From positions 1,483,877-1,547,876 of the forward strand of contig LS998015.1 in the NCBI GenBank assembly GCA_900498245.1: DNA of 64,000 nt, in the 5' to 3' direction. A program made the translations under genes and the position numbers. The notes beneath the pieces are model-generated. The model had not been told where the DNA came from, ran no database searches, and saw only the letters and a list, made by a program, of their open reading frames with translations. This DNA is from Candidatus Zixiibacteriota bacterium (GTDB taxonomy: Bacteria; Zixibacteria; MSB-5A5; GN15; PGXB01). Below, one piece after another: positions 1-9,067 of this stretch. Within the stretch, counting starts at the first letter, position 1, and each line of letters starts with the position of its first letter.

Positions 1-792
1 GTGCATTAATTTCTGGGCGGTTTCGTTCCCTTCCCGTTTCACTACTCGAGAATAAGCGTTTTCCACCTGACAGCGGTTTTCTTCCAGTTGCCTGACGCAG
101 AAGTAGATTCCTTGAATAATATCCAGCGGTTCAAAGCCCGTAACGACTATCGGCACCCGGTAGCGAGCGGAAATCGGCTCGTACTCAGTATATCCCATTA
201 CGGCGCATACATGGCCCGCCGCAAGAAATCCTTTGACACGATTATCAGGGTCCGAAAGAATAGCTTCTATCGCCGGAGGAACAAGAACATGAGAAACCAG
301 CACAGAAAAATTATTCAGATTCATTTTAAAGGCCTGCAAGACCGCCATGGCGTTGGCAGGGGCGGTGGTTTCAAAACCGACAGCGAAAAATACGACCTGC
401 CGATCGGGATTTTCGTGGGCCAGCGCGACGGCATCAAGAGGGGAGTAGACCATCCTGACATCACCGCCGGCCGCTTTAACCGAAAGGAGATCCCCGGCAG
501 TCCCGGGGACCCGCAGCATATCTCCGAAGGAACAGAATATCAGATTGGGCCGCGAGGCGATTTCGACGGCTTTGTCGACAAGTTCTACCGAAGTCACGCA
601 GACCGGGCAGCCGGGGCCATGCAAAAGGGTTATTTTTTCGGGGAGCAGGGAATCAAGGCCGAATTTTACAATAGAATGCGTCTGCCCCCCGCATATCTCC
701 ATGATGGTCCATTCACGGGTAGTTACGGCGGCGATGGCTCGAGCATACTGCCGGACAGCATTTGCGTCACGATATTCGTCAAGAAATTTCAC
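1..792 (-). CDS. hypD: Hydrogenase maturation protein HypD (3' end cut by window)
   Basis: HypD works with HypC as the scaffold on which the Fe(CN)2CO group of [NiFe] hydrogenases is built. 264 codons are present; family members are usually about 360 residues, so the C-terminal third, including the usual [4Fe-4S] cysteines, lies outside. Visible family motifs are ICGGQTH at residues 33-39, GPGCPVC at 59-65, [11 protein letters not shown] near 87, VGFETTAP near 150 and [11 protein letters not shown] near 205. The reading frame opens with GTG at 792, giving the family-typical N-terminus VKFLDEYRD, and overlaps the end of hypC by 14 bases, which implies translational coupling. hypE, the usual next gene, is not in view. 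Identification is firm; only the GTG start is an inference. Confidence 0.95.
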   Translation of the reverse strand, partial: MKFLDEYRDANAVRQYARAIAAVTTREWTIMEICGGQTHSIVKFGLDSLLPEKITLLHGPGCPVCVTSVELVDKAVEIASRPNLIFCSFGDMLRVPGTAGDLLSVKAAGGDVRMVYSPLDAVALAHENPDRQVVFFAVGFETTAPANAMAVLQAFKMNLNNFSVLVSHVLVPPAIEAILSDPDNRVKGFLAAGHVCAVMGYTEYEPISARYRVPIVVTGFEPLDIIQGIYFCVRQLEENRCQVENAYSRVVKREGNETAQKLMH

Positions 793-1042
793 CGTTATCC
801 TCGTCAGATCCGGATAACTCACCCATTTCCCGGAGATATTTGAAGACCTGCCGGGCCTCGGCCTCGTCAATGGTACTCAGGGCCATGCCGACGTGGACGA
901 GGACGTAATCGCCGACTTTGGCTTCGGGAACGCAGACCAGATTTACCTCTCTGATCGTTCCCCCGAAATCAACCCGGGCCGTTCGCGCCAGCGGTTCGTC
1001 GCCCGTGATGCTCTCTATTTTACCGGGGATAGCAAGGCACAT
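779..1042 (-). CDS. hypC: Hydrogenase assembly chaperone HypC
   Basis: HypC/HupF family chaperone of 87 residues. It carries iron with HypD and escorts it to the hydrogenase large-subunit precursor. The start at 1042 is chosen because it gives the invariant N-terminus MCLAIPGKI, whose Cys2 is the functional residue after Met removal; a longer in-frame reading adds 23 residues with no family resemblance. The beta-barrel motifs [12 protein letters not shown] and [13 protein letters not shown] follow. It begins one base after the hypF stop and overlaps hypD at its 3' end, so hypF-hypC-hypD form one transcript. Confidence 0.95.
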   Translation of the reverse strand: MCLAIPGKIESITGDEPLARTARVDFGGTIREVNLVCVPEAKVGDYVLVHVGMALSTIDEAEARQVFKYLREMGELSGSDEDNGEIS

Positions 1043-1043
1043 A

Positions 1044-3323
1044 TTAAATATCTTTCTTGTTTTTCGCCAAAGCGACGGCCAAAATTTGTCCCAGGGCCAG
1101 GCCGCCGTCATTGGGGGGAACGCGCTGCTGCCAGTAAGGCGTGATCCCGCTTTCTCTCAGCCGCCTGACGGTTCTTTCGGTCAAATACTTATTCTGAAAA
1201 CAGCCACCACTTAACACAACTCTTTTTTGCCCGGAATGAATTGAAATATCATTGATTATTTCCGCCATGGTATTATGAAACTTGGCAGAGATAACGCCTG
1301 CCTTAAGGCCCTTTTCATGATCGCCGATTATTTCTTTTATCATCCTTTCCCAATTGATACTTATCCCGGTTTTTATAGTATCGGTTGCGAATGAATAACA
1401 ATCGTCTATCTCAATGCCGCTCAGCGAAAATTCCAGTTCCATCGCAGACTGACCCTCGAATCTGGTTATCTGGCGGATCCCGGCCAAAGCGGCAACGGCA
1501 TCAAATAATCTTCCGGCGCTGGAAGTATACTGGGTATTGAGCGATTTATCAAGCATCGTCATTAGAGTCTTCTGTTCGGCGGTCGTGAATGAATCCAGCG
1601 GCGGCAGCTTTCGCATTTCGGATAGATCGGAACCATAGATTTCATATAATATTCCGAGGGCGGAACGGCGCGGTTCTTTTACCGCGATTTCGCCTCCCGG
1701 CAGAGGGAAATATCGAAGATGGGCGAATCGTTCATATCCCGCATCAGTTATATTCAAAAATTCGCCTCCCCAGACTGTTCTGTCGGGTCCGAAACCTGTG
1801 CCGTCCCAGGCCACACCAAGAATTGGCGGCTCCAGTTCATTTTCAGCCATGGCGGAAAGAATGTGGGCATGGTGATGCTGAACCTCGTGAACCGGCCAGC
1901 CTTCATTTCGGGCAAAATGTGTTGAAATATAATCGGGGTGCAAGTCACAGGCGACTATTTCCGGCTTAATTTCATACAAATTTTGCAGATCACTTGCGGT
2001 CCGCCGAAATGAATCAAAAGCTGGTTCTGTTTCCAGATCCCCGATATGCTGACTGATGAAGACATTGAAGTCGGAGGCGACCGCCAGAGTATTTTTCAAA
2101 TGCCCGCCGACCGCGAGAGTTGATGGGATTTTTGTTTTTACCCTGATCGGCAGGGGCGCGTAACCCCGGGCTCGCCGCATTATCTGCTGCCGGCCTGCGA
2201 TTATGCGGACCACAGAGTCATCGATGGGCCGCATGATCGGACGGTTGTGCATCAAAAAACAATCGGCAATTCCCCGCAGCCGATTCACTGCCTCATCATT
2301 ATCAATACAAATCGGTTCGTCGGAGATATTGCCGCTGGTGGCGACAACCGGGAACCCGAGTTCCTTCATTAAAAGATGGTGCAGGGGAGAGTAGGGGAGC
2401 ATAATGCCCAGATAAGGATTCCCGGGGGCGATTAAATCGGATATAGATATTCTTTCAGCCACTTTCCGAACCAGCAGTATCGGTGATTCCGGTGAGCGTA
2501 AAATGCGGCCCTCAATATCGGAAATGTCGCAATCGCTTGCGGCCGCTTCGAAAGAAGAGTACATTAGGGCCAGGGGTTTTTCCTCCCGTCGTTTCAATTG
2601 CCGCAGCCTGACGATAGCAGAATCATTGCGGGCATCAACCATTAAATGGAACCCGCCGATTCCCTTGACGGCGAGAATTTTGCCCTCTCTAATTACATCC
2701 GCCGCGGCCACCAGAGCGTCGTCTCTTTCGGCCAATTTGACGCCCATTTGATTCCATAATTCCAAATGCGGTCCGCAGACCGGGCAGGCGTTTGGCTGCG
2801 CGTGGAACCGGCGATCGAGCGGACTTTCGTATTCAGCCTTGCACTCTTCGCACATCACAAAATCAGACATGGTCGTGTTCGCCCGGTCATACGGTAAGGC
2901 CCTTATGATGCTGTATCGGGGCCCGCAATTGGTGCAATTGGTGAAAGGGTAGCGATACCGCCGGTTACCCGGGTCGAATATTTCGCTTAAACAATCGGGG
3001 CAGATGGCAATATCCGGGAGAACCAGAGCCGTTTTGATTCCGGCATTATCGCTGGGTCGGATTTCGAAGCCATTATAATTTGCCGGGTCGAGGTATGTAT
3101 ATTGGAGGCTCTGAATAAACGAACGAGGTGGTTTTTCCTTCTCCAGGCGAAGCAGAAATTGTTCGAGAATATTTTCTTCGCCTTCCACCTCAACGGTTAC
3201 GCCGATATTGGAATTATTTACCCATCCGGTTAGACTCATTTCAGTCGCCAGGCGAAAAACGAAAGGACGGAATCCGACGCCCTGTACCGCACCGATAACC
3301 GTTATGTTCAATCGTTTTCGCAT
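1044..3323 (-). CDS. hypF: Carbamoyltransferase HypF
   Basis: HypF converts carbamoyl phosphate to a carbamoyl adenylate and loads it on HypE for cyanide ligand synthesis. The 759 residues match the family length. Domains in order: an acylphosphatase-like domain (GVGFRPFVFR, residues about 16-25), two zinc-finger-like pairs between about 110 and 190 (CPDC, CTNC, CEEC, CPVC), a YrdC-like domain (about 205-385) and a Kae1/O-carbamoyltransferase domain with HHHAHILSAMAEN near 485 and VVLSGGCFQNKYL near 700. It sits 28 bases after the maturation protease gene and directly before hypC, within the hydrogenase operon. No defect seen. Confidence 0.97.
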   Translation of the reverse strand: MRKRLNITVIGAVQGVGFRPFVFRLATEMSLTGWVNNSNIGVTVEVEGEENILEQFLLRLEKEKPPRSFIQSLQYTYLDPANYNGFEIRPSDNAGIKTALVLPDIAICPDCLSEIFDPGNRRYRYPFTNCTNCGPRYSIIRALPYDRANTTMSDFVMCEECKAEYESPLDRRFHAQPNACPVCGPHLELWNQMGVKLAERDDALVAAADVIREGKILAVKGIGGFHLMVDARNDSAIVRLRQLKRREEKPLALMYSSFEAAASDCDISDIEGRILRSPESPILLVRKVAERISISDLIAPGNPYLGIMLPYSPLHHLLMKELGFPVVATSGNISDEPICIDNDEAVNRLRGIADCFLMHNRPIMRPIDDSVVRIIAGRQQIMRRARGYAPLPIRVKTKIPSTLAVGGHLKNTLAVASDFNVFISQHIGDLETEPAFDSFRRTASDLQNLYEIKPEIVACDLHPDYISTHFARNEGWPVHEVQHHHAHILSAMAENELEPPILGVAWDGTGFGPDRTVWGGEFLNITDAGYERFAHLRYFPLPGGEIAVKEPRRSALGILYEIYGSDLSEMRKLPPLDSFTTAEQKTLMTMLDKSLNTQYTSSAGRLFDAVAALAGIRQITRFEGQSAMELEFSLSGIEIDDCYSFATDTIKTGISINWERMIKEIIGDHEKGLKAGVISAKFHNTMAEIINDISIHSGQKRVVLSGGCFQNKYLTERTVRRLRESGITPYWQQRVPPNDGGLALGQILAVALAKNKKDI

Positions 3324-3351
3324 CTATTCAATCTGCCGAATACCTATAGGT

Positions 3352-3846
3352 TTAGATAATTAAATCTGCGGCTTCATTCAATATCAATTCAATAATCTCT
3401 GGAACCGCGCTTTCTACTTCCGGTGTCGTTCCTTCTCCCGCAGAAAAATTTCTACCTTCAATACCGTATATTATGATTTTTTCGGGCAATTTGCCGACAG
3501 CCCGCGCCATTTCAACCGCCTCGGCGACTCCAAGGGCGTGGCTCGAATGAAAAACCGGCGCGGCGGTCAATTTATCGGCCCCGGCATCGATACGAATTAT
3601 CCGCCCCGGCGCAGCGCCGGATTGAAGAGCATCAATAATTATGACTTTGTTATAGCCGCCCCAATCATTTATCAGGGAGGCGCCTTCGCCTGATGATTCC
3701 CGGATATCAACAAAATCCGGAGCCTGCTGTGCCAGACTCCGGACTATAATCAGGCCGATCATGTCATCGTGGCGGAATTCATTGCCGACCCCGATGATCA
3801 AAAGGCGGGGCCTTTTGGGTCCTGCCTCGGCATTGTTCACGGTCAT
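3352..3846 (-). CDS. Hydrogenase maturation protease (HyaD/HycI family)
   Basis: Nickel-dependent endopeptidase that removes the C-terminal extension of the [NiFe] large subunit after metal insertion. The 164-residue protein has [13 protein letters not shown] near residues 19-31, supplying the acidic nickel ligand and substrate loop, a second acidic site in IIIDALQ near 71, and [11 protein letters not shown] near 93-103 with the histidine ligand. Its start overlaps the stop of the large-subunit gene by four bases (ATGA), which fits dedication to that subunit. The group of hydrogenase served is inferred from this position. Confidence 0.92.
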   Translation of the reverse strand: MTVNNAEAGPKRPRLLIIGVGNEFRHDDMIGLIIVRSLAQQAPDFVDIRESSGEGASLINDWGGYNKVIIIDALQSGAAPGRIIRIDAGADKLTAAPVFHSSHALGVAEAVEMARAVGKLPEKIIIYGIEGRNFSAGEGTTPEVESAVPEIIELILNEAADLII

Positions 3847-5132
3847 TCCCTTTCGATTTTCAATTTCAGGAAATGGCAGGAGCAGGAAATACAGGGGTCG
3901 TAGTTACGAACGGCCTGCTCGCACTGCCAGGTGAGTTTATCGTTACTCAATCCCATGTATTTGCCGACAAATTCCCTCAAATCGCTCTCGATGACTTTCT
4001 GATTCTGAGATGTCGGGGGAACGATTTTGGCATCGGCGATATGACCGAGATTGTCCAGGCGATAGCGATGATATAAAGTCCCTCGGGGGGCTTCCGACGC
4101 CCCACAGCCGACACCGGCGCGCGGGATGATTTCAACCGACGGATGTTCGGGCATTTCATACTGATCGATTATCCGCAGGGCTTCCTCGCAGGCAAACACT
4201 GTCTCCACGGCCCTGACAATTATGCTCTTGAAGGGATTAAGTACCGGGGCCTTGAGTTTGACATCGATTGCGGCCTGCTTGGCCATCGGACTCAATTGAT
4301 TATAATTCAGATTGAACCGGGCCATCGGACCGACCAGATATTCGCCGTGTTGCAGATGTTGAGAATGGAGCGAGGTAGAGTGTTGGACATGAATCTCTTC
4401 AAAATGCTTCTCATATTCCTGAAGGGAGATATCAAGTCCCTTACTCGAAACCAGGCGGCCGCCGACAAGCGGATACTCATCGGGATGACGCAGGGCAACA
4501 AACTCATAATCTCTTTCCAGATCCGGAAAGGCGAACCCCGAAACCAGTTTGGTGGTTTCGACCGCGAAATCGCGCGCCCATTTCAGTCTTTCGACAAACG
4601 GCTGGAGCTCCTTTTTGGTCGGAACCCGATAGAAACCGCCCACCTTGACATTTATAGGATGGATTTCTCGTCCCCCAAGAAGAATCATGAGGTCATTGCC
4701 GATTTTTTTCAACTTAAGGGCTTTTTCGACGGCCTCGGGATAGTCCTTGGCCATGCGGATAGCGTCTTCATAGCCAAGAAAGTCGGGAGCATGAAGCAGA
4801 TAGATATGGAGAGCATGACTCTCGATCCATTCACCGCAGTAAATCAGCCGGCGCAGCGCATGCAGCTGTCCTTCGACCTTGACACCGAAGGCGCTTTCCA
4901 TAGCCGTCACCGAACTCATCTGGTAAGCGATGGGGCAGATGCCGCAAATGCGCGCCGTGATATCGGGGGCTTCGCTGTACATCCGTCCGCGCAGGAAAGC
5001 CTCAAAAAAGCGGGGCGGCTCATAGATATTCAAACGAACATCGACCACCGACCGATTCTTTATTTTGACAAACAGGCCGCCTTCACCTTCGACCCGCGCC
5101 AGGGCATCGACTTTTATCGTTCTACTTCTCAT
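3843..5132 (-). CDS. hydA: [NiFe] hydrogenase large (alpha) subunit, group 3b type
   Basis: Catalytic subunit holding the Ni-Fe centre of a cytoplasmic NAD(P)-linked hydrogenase. 429 residues. The N-terminal nickel motif is [11 protein letters not shown] near 62-72 and the C-terminal motif is [10 protein letters not shown], followed by a short tail that the neighbouring protease would cut. RVEGEGG near residue 14 is also typical. The start at 5132 is preferred because [18 protein letters not shown] is the normal N-terminus; upstream in-frame sequence (to 5324) is only the small-subunit gene read in another frame. It overlaps the small-subunit gene by 11 bases. In motif 1 a Tyr occupies the place of the histidine in the general RxCGxCxxxH pattern. 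Group 3b is inferred from the full hydB-hydG-hydD-hydA set. Confidence 0.95.
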   Translation of the reverse strand: MRSRTIKVDALARVEGEGGLFVKIKNRSVVDVRLNIYEPPRFFEAFLRGRMYSEAPDITARICGICPIAYQMSSVTAMESAFGVKVEGQLHALRRLIYCGEWIESHALHIYLLHAPDFLGYEDAIRMAKDYPEAVEKALKLKKIGNDLMILLGGREIHPINVKVGGFYRVPTKKELQPFVERLKWARDFAVETTKLVSGFAFPDLERDYEFVALRHPDEYPLVGGRLVSSKGLDISLQEYEKHFEEIHVQHSTSLHSQHLQHGEYLVGPMARFNLNYNQLSPMAKQAAIDVKLKAPVLNPFKSIIVRAVETVFACEEALRIIDQYEMPEHPSVEIIPRAGVGCGASEAPRGTLYHRYRLDNLGHIADAKIVPPTSQNQKVIESDLREFVGKYMGLSNDKLTWQCEQAVRNYDPCISCSCHFLKLKIERE

Positions 5133-5901
5133 ATAGTTCACTCTCCTTCCGGAAAGGATCGGCGTAGGCGTTGAAACTTCGGAACGCCCGCACCAGGCAA
5201 TCGCTATCGGCTCCGAGTTTTTTCCACTGGGCGCTGAGAGAGCCGGTGTTGGGAGTTTCCTTAGGGCCGAAACAGCTGTAGCAGCCCCGGCTGTAGGCCG
5301 GGCAGATGGCTCCGCAACCGGCATGAGTCACCGGCCCGAGACAGGGAGTCCCGTGCGCCACCATAACGCAGATATTCCCGCGCTGTTTGCACTCGATACA
5401 GACGCTGTGCTTGGGGATATTCGGCTTTCGGCCGAATAGGTAAGCTCCGAGGACCTCGACCAGTTGATATTTATTGATGGGGCAGCCTCGCAGTTCAAAG
5501 TCGACAAAAATGTGATCGCCGATGGGTGTCGATTTATTCAACGTCTCGATATATGAAGGATTGGCGTAGACTATATTGGTGAAGTCACGTACATCCTTGA
5601 AATTTCTGAGAGCCTGTATCCCGCCGGCAGTGGCGCAGGCGCCGATGGTAATCAGGATTTTGGAGGCGCGGCGGATCTTATGTATCCGTTCGGCATCATG
5701 CGGTGTCGTGATAGAGCCCTCGACCAGAGAGACATCGTAGGATCGGCCGACCACCGCCCGGGACGCCTCAAGAAAATTGGCAATTTCAATTTCGCCTGCG
5801 ACCGCCAGGAGTTCATCCTCGCAATCCAGGAGGCTCAATTGGCATCCGTCGCAGGAAGCGAATTTCCAGACCGCCAGTTTGGGTTTAGATTTGCTTTTCA
5901 T
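5122..5901 (-). CDS. hydD: [NiFe] hydrogenase small (delta) subunit
   Basis: Electron-transfer subunit that relays electrons from the Ni-Fe site through three iron-sulfur clusters. 259 residues with no export signal, so a cytoplasmic enzyme. [13 protein letters not shown] near residues 16-28 and the GACA and RGCPI motifs provide the proximal cluster. A cysteine-rich C-terminal part ([35 protein letters not shown]) supplies the other two. It lies two bases after hydG and overlaps hydA, the order known from sulfhydrogenase operons of Pyrococcus (hydBGDA). Confidence 0.94.
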   Translation of the reverse strand: MKSKSKPKLAVWKFASCDGCQLSLLDCEDELLAVAGEIEIANFLEASRAVVGRSYDVSLVEGSITTPHDAERIHKIRRASKILITIGACATAGGIQALRNFKDVRDFTNIVYANPSYIETLNKSTPIGDHIFVDFELRGCPINKYQLVEVLGAYLFGRKPNIPKHSVCIECKQRGNICVMVAHGTPCLGPVTHAGCGAICPAYSRGCYSCFGPKETPNTGSLSAQWKKLGADSDCLVRAFRSFNAYADPFRKESELYEK

Positions 5902-5903
5902 AT

Positions 5904-6743
5904 TTATATTTCTCGTTTCGTAAACAGGTCCTTGACACGATCATAGCGAAATACCGGGCCGTCTTTGCAGACAAAAGTCTGACCCATTTGGCAGTGGCCG
6001 CACAGTCCGATCCCGCATTTCATATTTCGTTCCGCCGATATATAAATGCTTTCCTGAGATAAGCCGCGCTTCTGCAATTCGAGGACCGTGTAGCGCATCA
6101 TGATTTCCGGTCCGCAGACCATGGCCAGGCTCTTTTCGGGATTTATCGGGGCCTTGGAAATGAGAGTCGTAACGACTCCGACATTCCCCTGCCATTTGCC
6201 GACCGCTCGATCGACCGTGACATGAACCTCGAGGTCAAACCGGGAACGCCATGATTCCAGTTCCTGCCAGTAGAGGATATCATCCGGAGTTCTGGCGCCG
6301 TAAAGAAGCACCAGACGCCCGAATTTCTCGCGGTTGTTGAGCATATGATATATTACGGGCCGAAGCGGCGCCAGACCGATACCGCCAGCCACGACCAATA
6401 CGTCTTTACCTTCGGCCTCCTGAACCGGCCAGGCGGCGCCATAGGGGCCCCGGACGCCGATAATATCTCCGCTTTTCAATTTTCTCATGGCCTTGGTCAC
6501 GGTTCCGACGGCGCGGGTAGTATGTACCAGGGTTTTCGGTTTGCCGGGATCGCCGCTTATCGAAATGGGAACCTCGCCGGTTCCGAAAATATAAAGCATA
6601 TTGAACTGCCCCGGCTGAAACATCCATTCTCCGCCGCCATTACCCGGTTCCAATTCCAGAGTAAAAGTATCATAGGTATCCTTACGGATCCGAACCACCC
6701 GAAAAGGCTTCGGCTCCATGGGATTCAATTTATCATGAGCCAT
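5904..6743 (-). CDS. hydG: Hydrogenase diaphorase (gamma) subunit, FAD/NAD(P)-binding
   Basis: Ferredoxin reductase-like subunit passing electrons between the clusters and NAD(P). 279 residues. [13 protein letters not shown] near 43 and the ISISGDP segment belong to the FAD barrel, [15 protein letters not shown] near 117-131 is the nucleotide-binding glycine loop, and [10 protein letters not shown] with a later FVCKDGPVF forms the C-terminal [2Fe-2S] site. An in-frame ATG exists at 6773, but 6743 is chosen because an AAGGCGG ribosome-binding site lies just upstream and the longer form would overlap the preceding gene. HydG/AsrB-like; the pairing with a HydB/AsrA-like subunit fits group 3b. 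Confidence 0.92.
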   Translation of the reverse strand: MAHDKLNPMEPKPFRVVRIRKDTYDTFTLELEPGNGGGEWMFQPGQFNMLYIFGTGEVPISISGDPGKPKTLVHTTRAVGTVTKAMRKLKSGDIIGVRGPYGAAWPVQEAEGKDVLVVAGGIGLAPLRPVIYHMLNNREKFGRLVLLYGARTPDDILYWQELESWRSRFDLEVHVTVDRAVGKWQGNVGVVTTLISKAPINPEKSLAMVCGPEIMMRYTVLELQKRGLSQESIYISAERNMKCGIGLCGHCQMGQTFVCKDGPVFRYDRVKDLFTKREI

Positions 6744-6756
6744 GATCGTCCGCCTT

Positions 6757-7218
6757 TCAGGAATTCTTGCCATACATATCTATCAATTGAAGTCGGCAGC
6801 CTTCCAGCCGCTCGGCGATGACCACGGCGAACCGTTTGAATAATTCATAGCCGAGTTTCAAGTCATCATCACACTTTTTCCGAAGGCATTCGCCGTCGAG
6901 GGCGATGACACGGGTCAATTCAAAAGCACGGGCATCAAAATGCCAGTGATATGGAGGCAATAGCCACGACCAGCCCAGGACCTCGCCCTTGCCGATGGTA
7001 TGAATCGGTATGGGGCCGCGGACCGGAGCGAAAGTCTCAACAGAAACTTTGCCCTCGCGGACAATATAGAAATGGTTGGCGTCTTCACCTTCGCGGAAAA
7101 TGAATTCGCCCGGCTTATAGACGGCGTTAGTGGCGCATCCCACCAGCAATTTAATATGGGCCAGGTCCATGCCCTTCAGAAAGGGGTGTCCGGCCAAGAG
7201 AGGTTCAAGTGTTTCCAT
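6757..7218 (-). CDS. Stand-alone cyclic nucleotide-binding domain protein in the hydrogenase operon
   Basis: A 153-residue protein made almost entirely of one cNMP-binding (CRP-type) beta-roll: [20 protein letters not shown] near 35-54, GKVSVET, and [18 protein letters not shown] near 85-102 in the place of the phosphate-binding cassette. The usual R and S/T of the cassette are not clearly present, so a true cyclic nucleotide ligand is doubtful. There is no helix-turn-helix, so it is not a complete transcription factor. It sits between hydB (4 bases) and hydG (13 bases), inside the structural genes. Role not known; an allosteric or assembly partner of the hydrogenase is a plausible inference. 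Confidence 0.85.
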   Translation of the reverse strand: METLEPLLAGHPFLKGMDLAHIKLLVGCATNAVYKPGEFIFREGEDANHFYIVREGKVSVETFAPVRGPIPIHTIGKGEVLGWSWLLPPYHWHFDARAFELTRVIALDGECLRKKCDDDLKLGYELFKRFAVVIAERLEGCRLQLIDMYGKNS

Positions 7219-7222
7219 ATTT

Positions 7223-8383
7223 TCACTCCTTCACGGCGGCTGCCGTCGCAGTCCGACCGCTATCTCTAAGTGCACGAATTTCTTCCGTCATATCTATGCC
7301 CGCGGGGCACCAGGTAATACAGCGCCCGCAGCCGACGCAGCCCGAACTTCCAAACTGGTCGATCCAGGCCGCCAATTTATGGGTCAGCCACTGCCGGTAG
7401 CGAGATTTGGCCGAGACCCTGATACTCCCGCCGTGAATATAAGAATGGTCGAGGGTGAAACAGGAGTCCCACCGCCGGCGCCTCTCCGCCGATGTGCCGT
7501 TCAAATTAGTGACATCATCGATATTCATGCAAAAACAGGTCGGGCAGACCATAGTGCAGTTGGCACAGGAAAGACAACGTGACGCGACATCGTCCCAGCG
7601 GGGATGTTCTGTCGCGGCATAGAGCAGTTCTTTAATTCCACGGGTATCAAGTCTTTTCCCCATATTTTCCGAGGCCCGGCGGGAAGTTTCTTCGGACGCG
7701 GCTTTGGCCTCGGCATTTGCTTTTTCATATTTGACCTTGTTCATAATCTCGGCTCCGGCGGAGGTTCCGATTTCGGCGGCAAAATAATGATTATTCTTGT
7801 CAATGATTTCCGTCAAGGCGATATCGAATCCCGCCGTGGCTTTGGGGCCGGTGTTCATTGAGGCGCAGAAGCAGGTTTCGCCGGGGTCGGCACAATTGAC
7901 CGCCACAACAAAGATCTTCTCCCGGCGGACCTTGTAGATAGGGTCAAGATATTCGCCCTGCATGAATATTTTATCTTGAATGGCGATAGCGTGCAATTCG
8001 CAGGGCCGTGCTCCGAGAAATGCGGTTTTGGGAATACTATTGTCGATATTTTTGAGTTGATATCCCGATCCGCTTCTATGCGCTTCCCATAAGGTTACCT
8101 GAGAAGGGAAGAGATATTTTTTCCAGCAAAAGGGGCCAAGGACATATCCGAATAGAGCCCCGTCCTGACGTTTCTTCAGACGGTATTTTCCCGGACCATG
8201 CTCATCGGTCCAGCCGATCGGTAAATCCGCGGCGGATTGCAGGTGATCATGAGCGATCGCCTTGTTCTGAAGAGTCGGACCGATAATATCGTAACCGCTC
8301 TTGATCAAGGCGTCGAGAAGACTCTGGAATTGACTCCTCTGAATTACCACCTGATCTTTGATGCGAAGAGATGTCTCAGACAT
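7223..8383 (-). CDS. hydB: Hydrogenase iron-sulfur (beta) subunit, HydB/AsrA-like
   Basis: Electron-transfer subunit of group 3b hydrogenases, related to anaerobic sulfite reductase subunit A. 386 residues. Two [4Fe-4S] ferredoxin-like motifs lie near the C-terminus: [16 protein letters not shown] near 270 and [16 protein letters not shown] near 355. A central segment [17 protein letters not shown] is typical of the family. The start at 8383 is preferred to GTG/ATG-like codons at 8401 because an AGGA motif sits about ten bases before it. First gene of the operon; its upstream region carries the CRP-like palindrome at 8531-8550. Confidence 0.92.
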   Translation of the reverse strand: MSETSLRIKDQVVIQRSQFQSLLDALIKSGYDIIGPTLQNKAIAHDHLQSAADLPIGWTDEHGPGKYRLKKRQDGALFGYVLGPFCWKKYLFPSQVTLWEAHRSGSGYQLKNIDNSIPKTAFLGARPCELHAIAIQDKIFMQGEYLDPIYKVRREKIFVVAVNCADPGETCFCASMNTGPKATAGFDIALTEIIDKNNHYFAAEIGTSAGAEIMNKVKYEKANAEAKAASEETSRRASENMGKRLDTRGIKELLYAATEHPRWDDVASRCLSCANCTMVCPTCFCMNIDDVTNLNGTSAERRRRWDSCFTLDHSYIHGGSIRVSAKSRYRQWLTHKLAAWIDQFGSSGCVGCGRCITWCPAGIDMTEEIRALRDSGRTATAAAVKE

Positions 8384-9067
8384 ATTATTTGTCCTGTTCA
8401 TGATCTATATGTGATATAATTGAATTAGTTTTGCCTTTCATAGCAGGTAATTTTGTTGTGCACTTTCTAACATTTTCCACTCTGGATATATAATATCAAT
8501 ATCGGAAATGGGCAACAGAAATCGGACGACTTTGTGAAATATTTCGCAAAATTTTTTTACGAAATATGCCAATATGAGTGGATATGTTTGTATATGTAGT
8601 TGATATATAATCGATTACATAAATTTATGATAAATTTATCAAAAATTGTCGCGCCAAAAGAATACTATTAAATTTGGTGATCGCCAAAAGTCTTTTGTGC
8701 TGAATTAAATAACGATCAGAAGTGGTGACAACCGTTCAGGCCTTTTGACTTCCGGGAATGGATAGCGACGGGAACCGTAATTTTAGATTCAAAGTGCAGG
8801 TCAGAATTCCAGATATTCTGCCAATGATTTCATAGGCTGGCAATTCATGAGATTTTTATAATGGTGCAAGTCGAAAGTTATCAACATCTTGCGGCCATAC
8901 AGAAATTGATACAAAAAAATCGATATTTATTACTAAAGAAATCTGTACTTTTCACGATTAAGATAAAAATGGTAGTATTTGTCTTCATTGACGTGAATTC
9001 ATCGATTTGCCCGCCCAATTCGGTGAGATGAGTTTCTAACCAGAAAAACGCCTGCTGAGGAGGGCTT
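8384..9067. other. AT-rich divergent regulatory region between hydrogenase operon and chemoreceptor
   Basis: 684 bases without a convincing gene. It must hold the promoter of the leftward hydrogenase operon and that of the rightward chemoreceptor. Visible elements are a 20-base near-palindrome at 8531-8550, a repeated AAATTTAT near 8619-8640, the 9-base direct repeat CGCCAAAAG at 8652-8660 and 8682-8690, and a possible rightward -10 element TATAAT at 8857-8862 without a good -35 box. A strong AGGAGG site for the chemoreceptor lies at 9058-9063. Confidence 0.6.
8531..8550. promoter_or_regulatory. CRP/FNR-like operator upstream of hydB
   Basis: A 20-base inverted repeat, TTTGTGAAATATTTCGCAAA, in which nine of ten base pairs are symmetric. 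The core TGTGA-N6-TCGCA is very close to the CRP consensus TGTGA-N6-TCACA. It lies about 148 bases before the hydB start. No CRP-family transcription factor gene is in the window. Binding by such a regulator is inferred from the pattern only. Confidence 0.6.

Noticed and set aside
88-843. Plus-strand open frame of 251 codons at the left edge
   Set aside because: It is antisense to hypD, whose motifs on the minus strand are unmistakable; the plus-strand translation has no family texture.
4143-5174. Plus-strand open frame of 343 codons
   Set aside because: Fully antisense to the hydrogenase large subunit gene, which has both nickel motifs.
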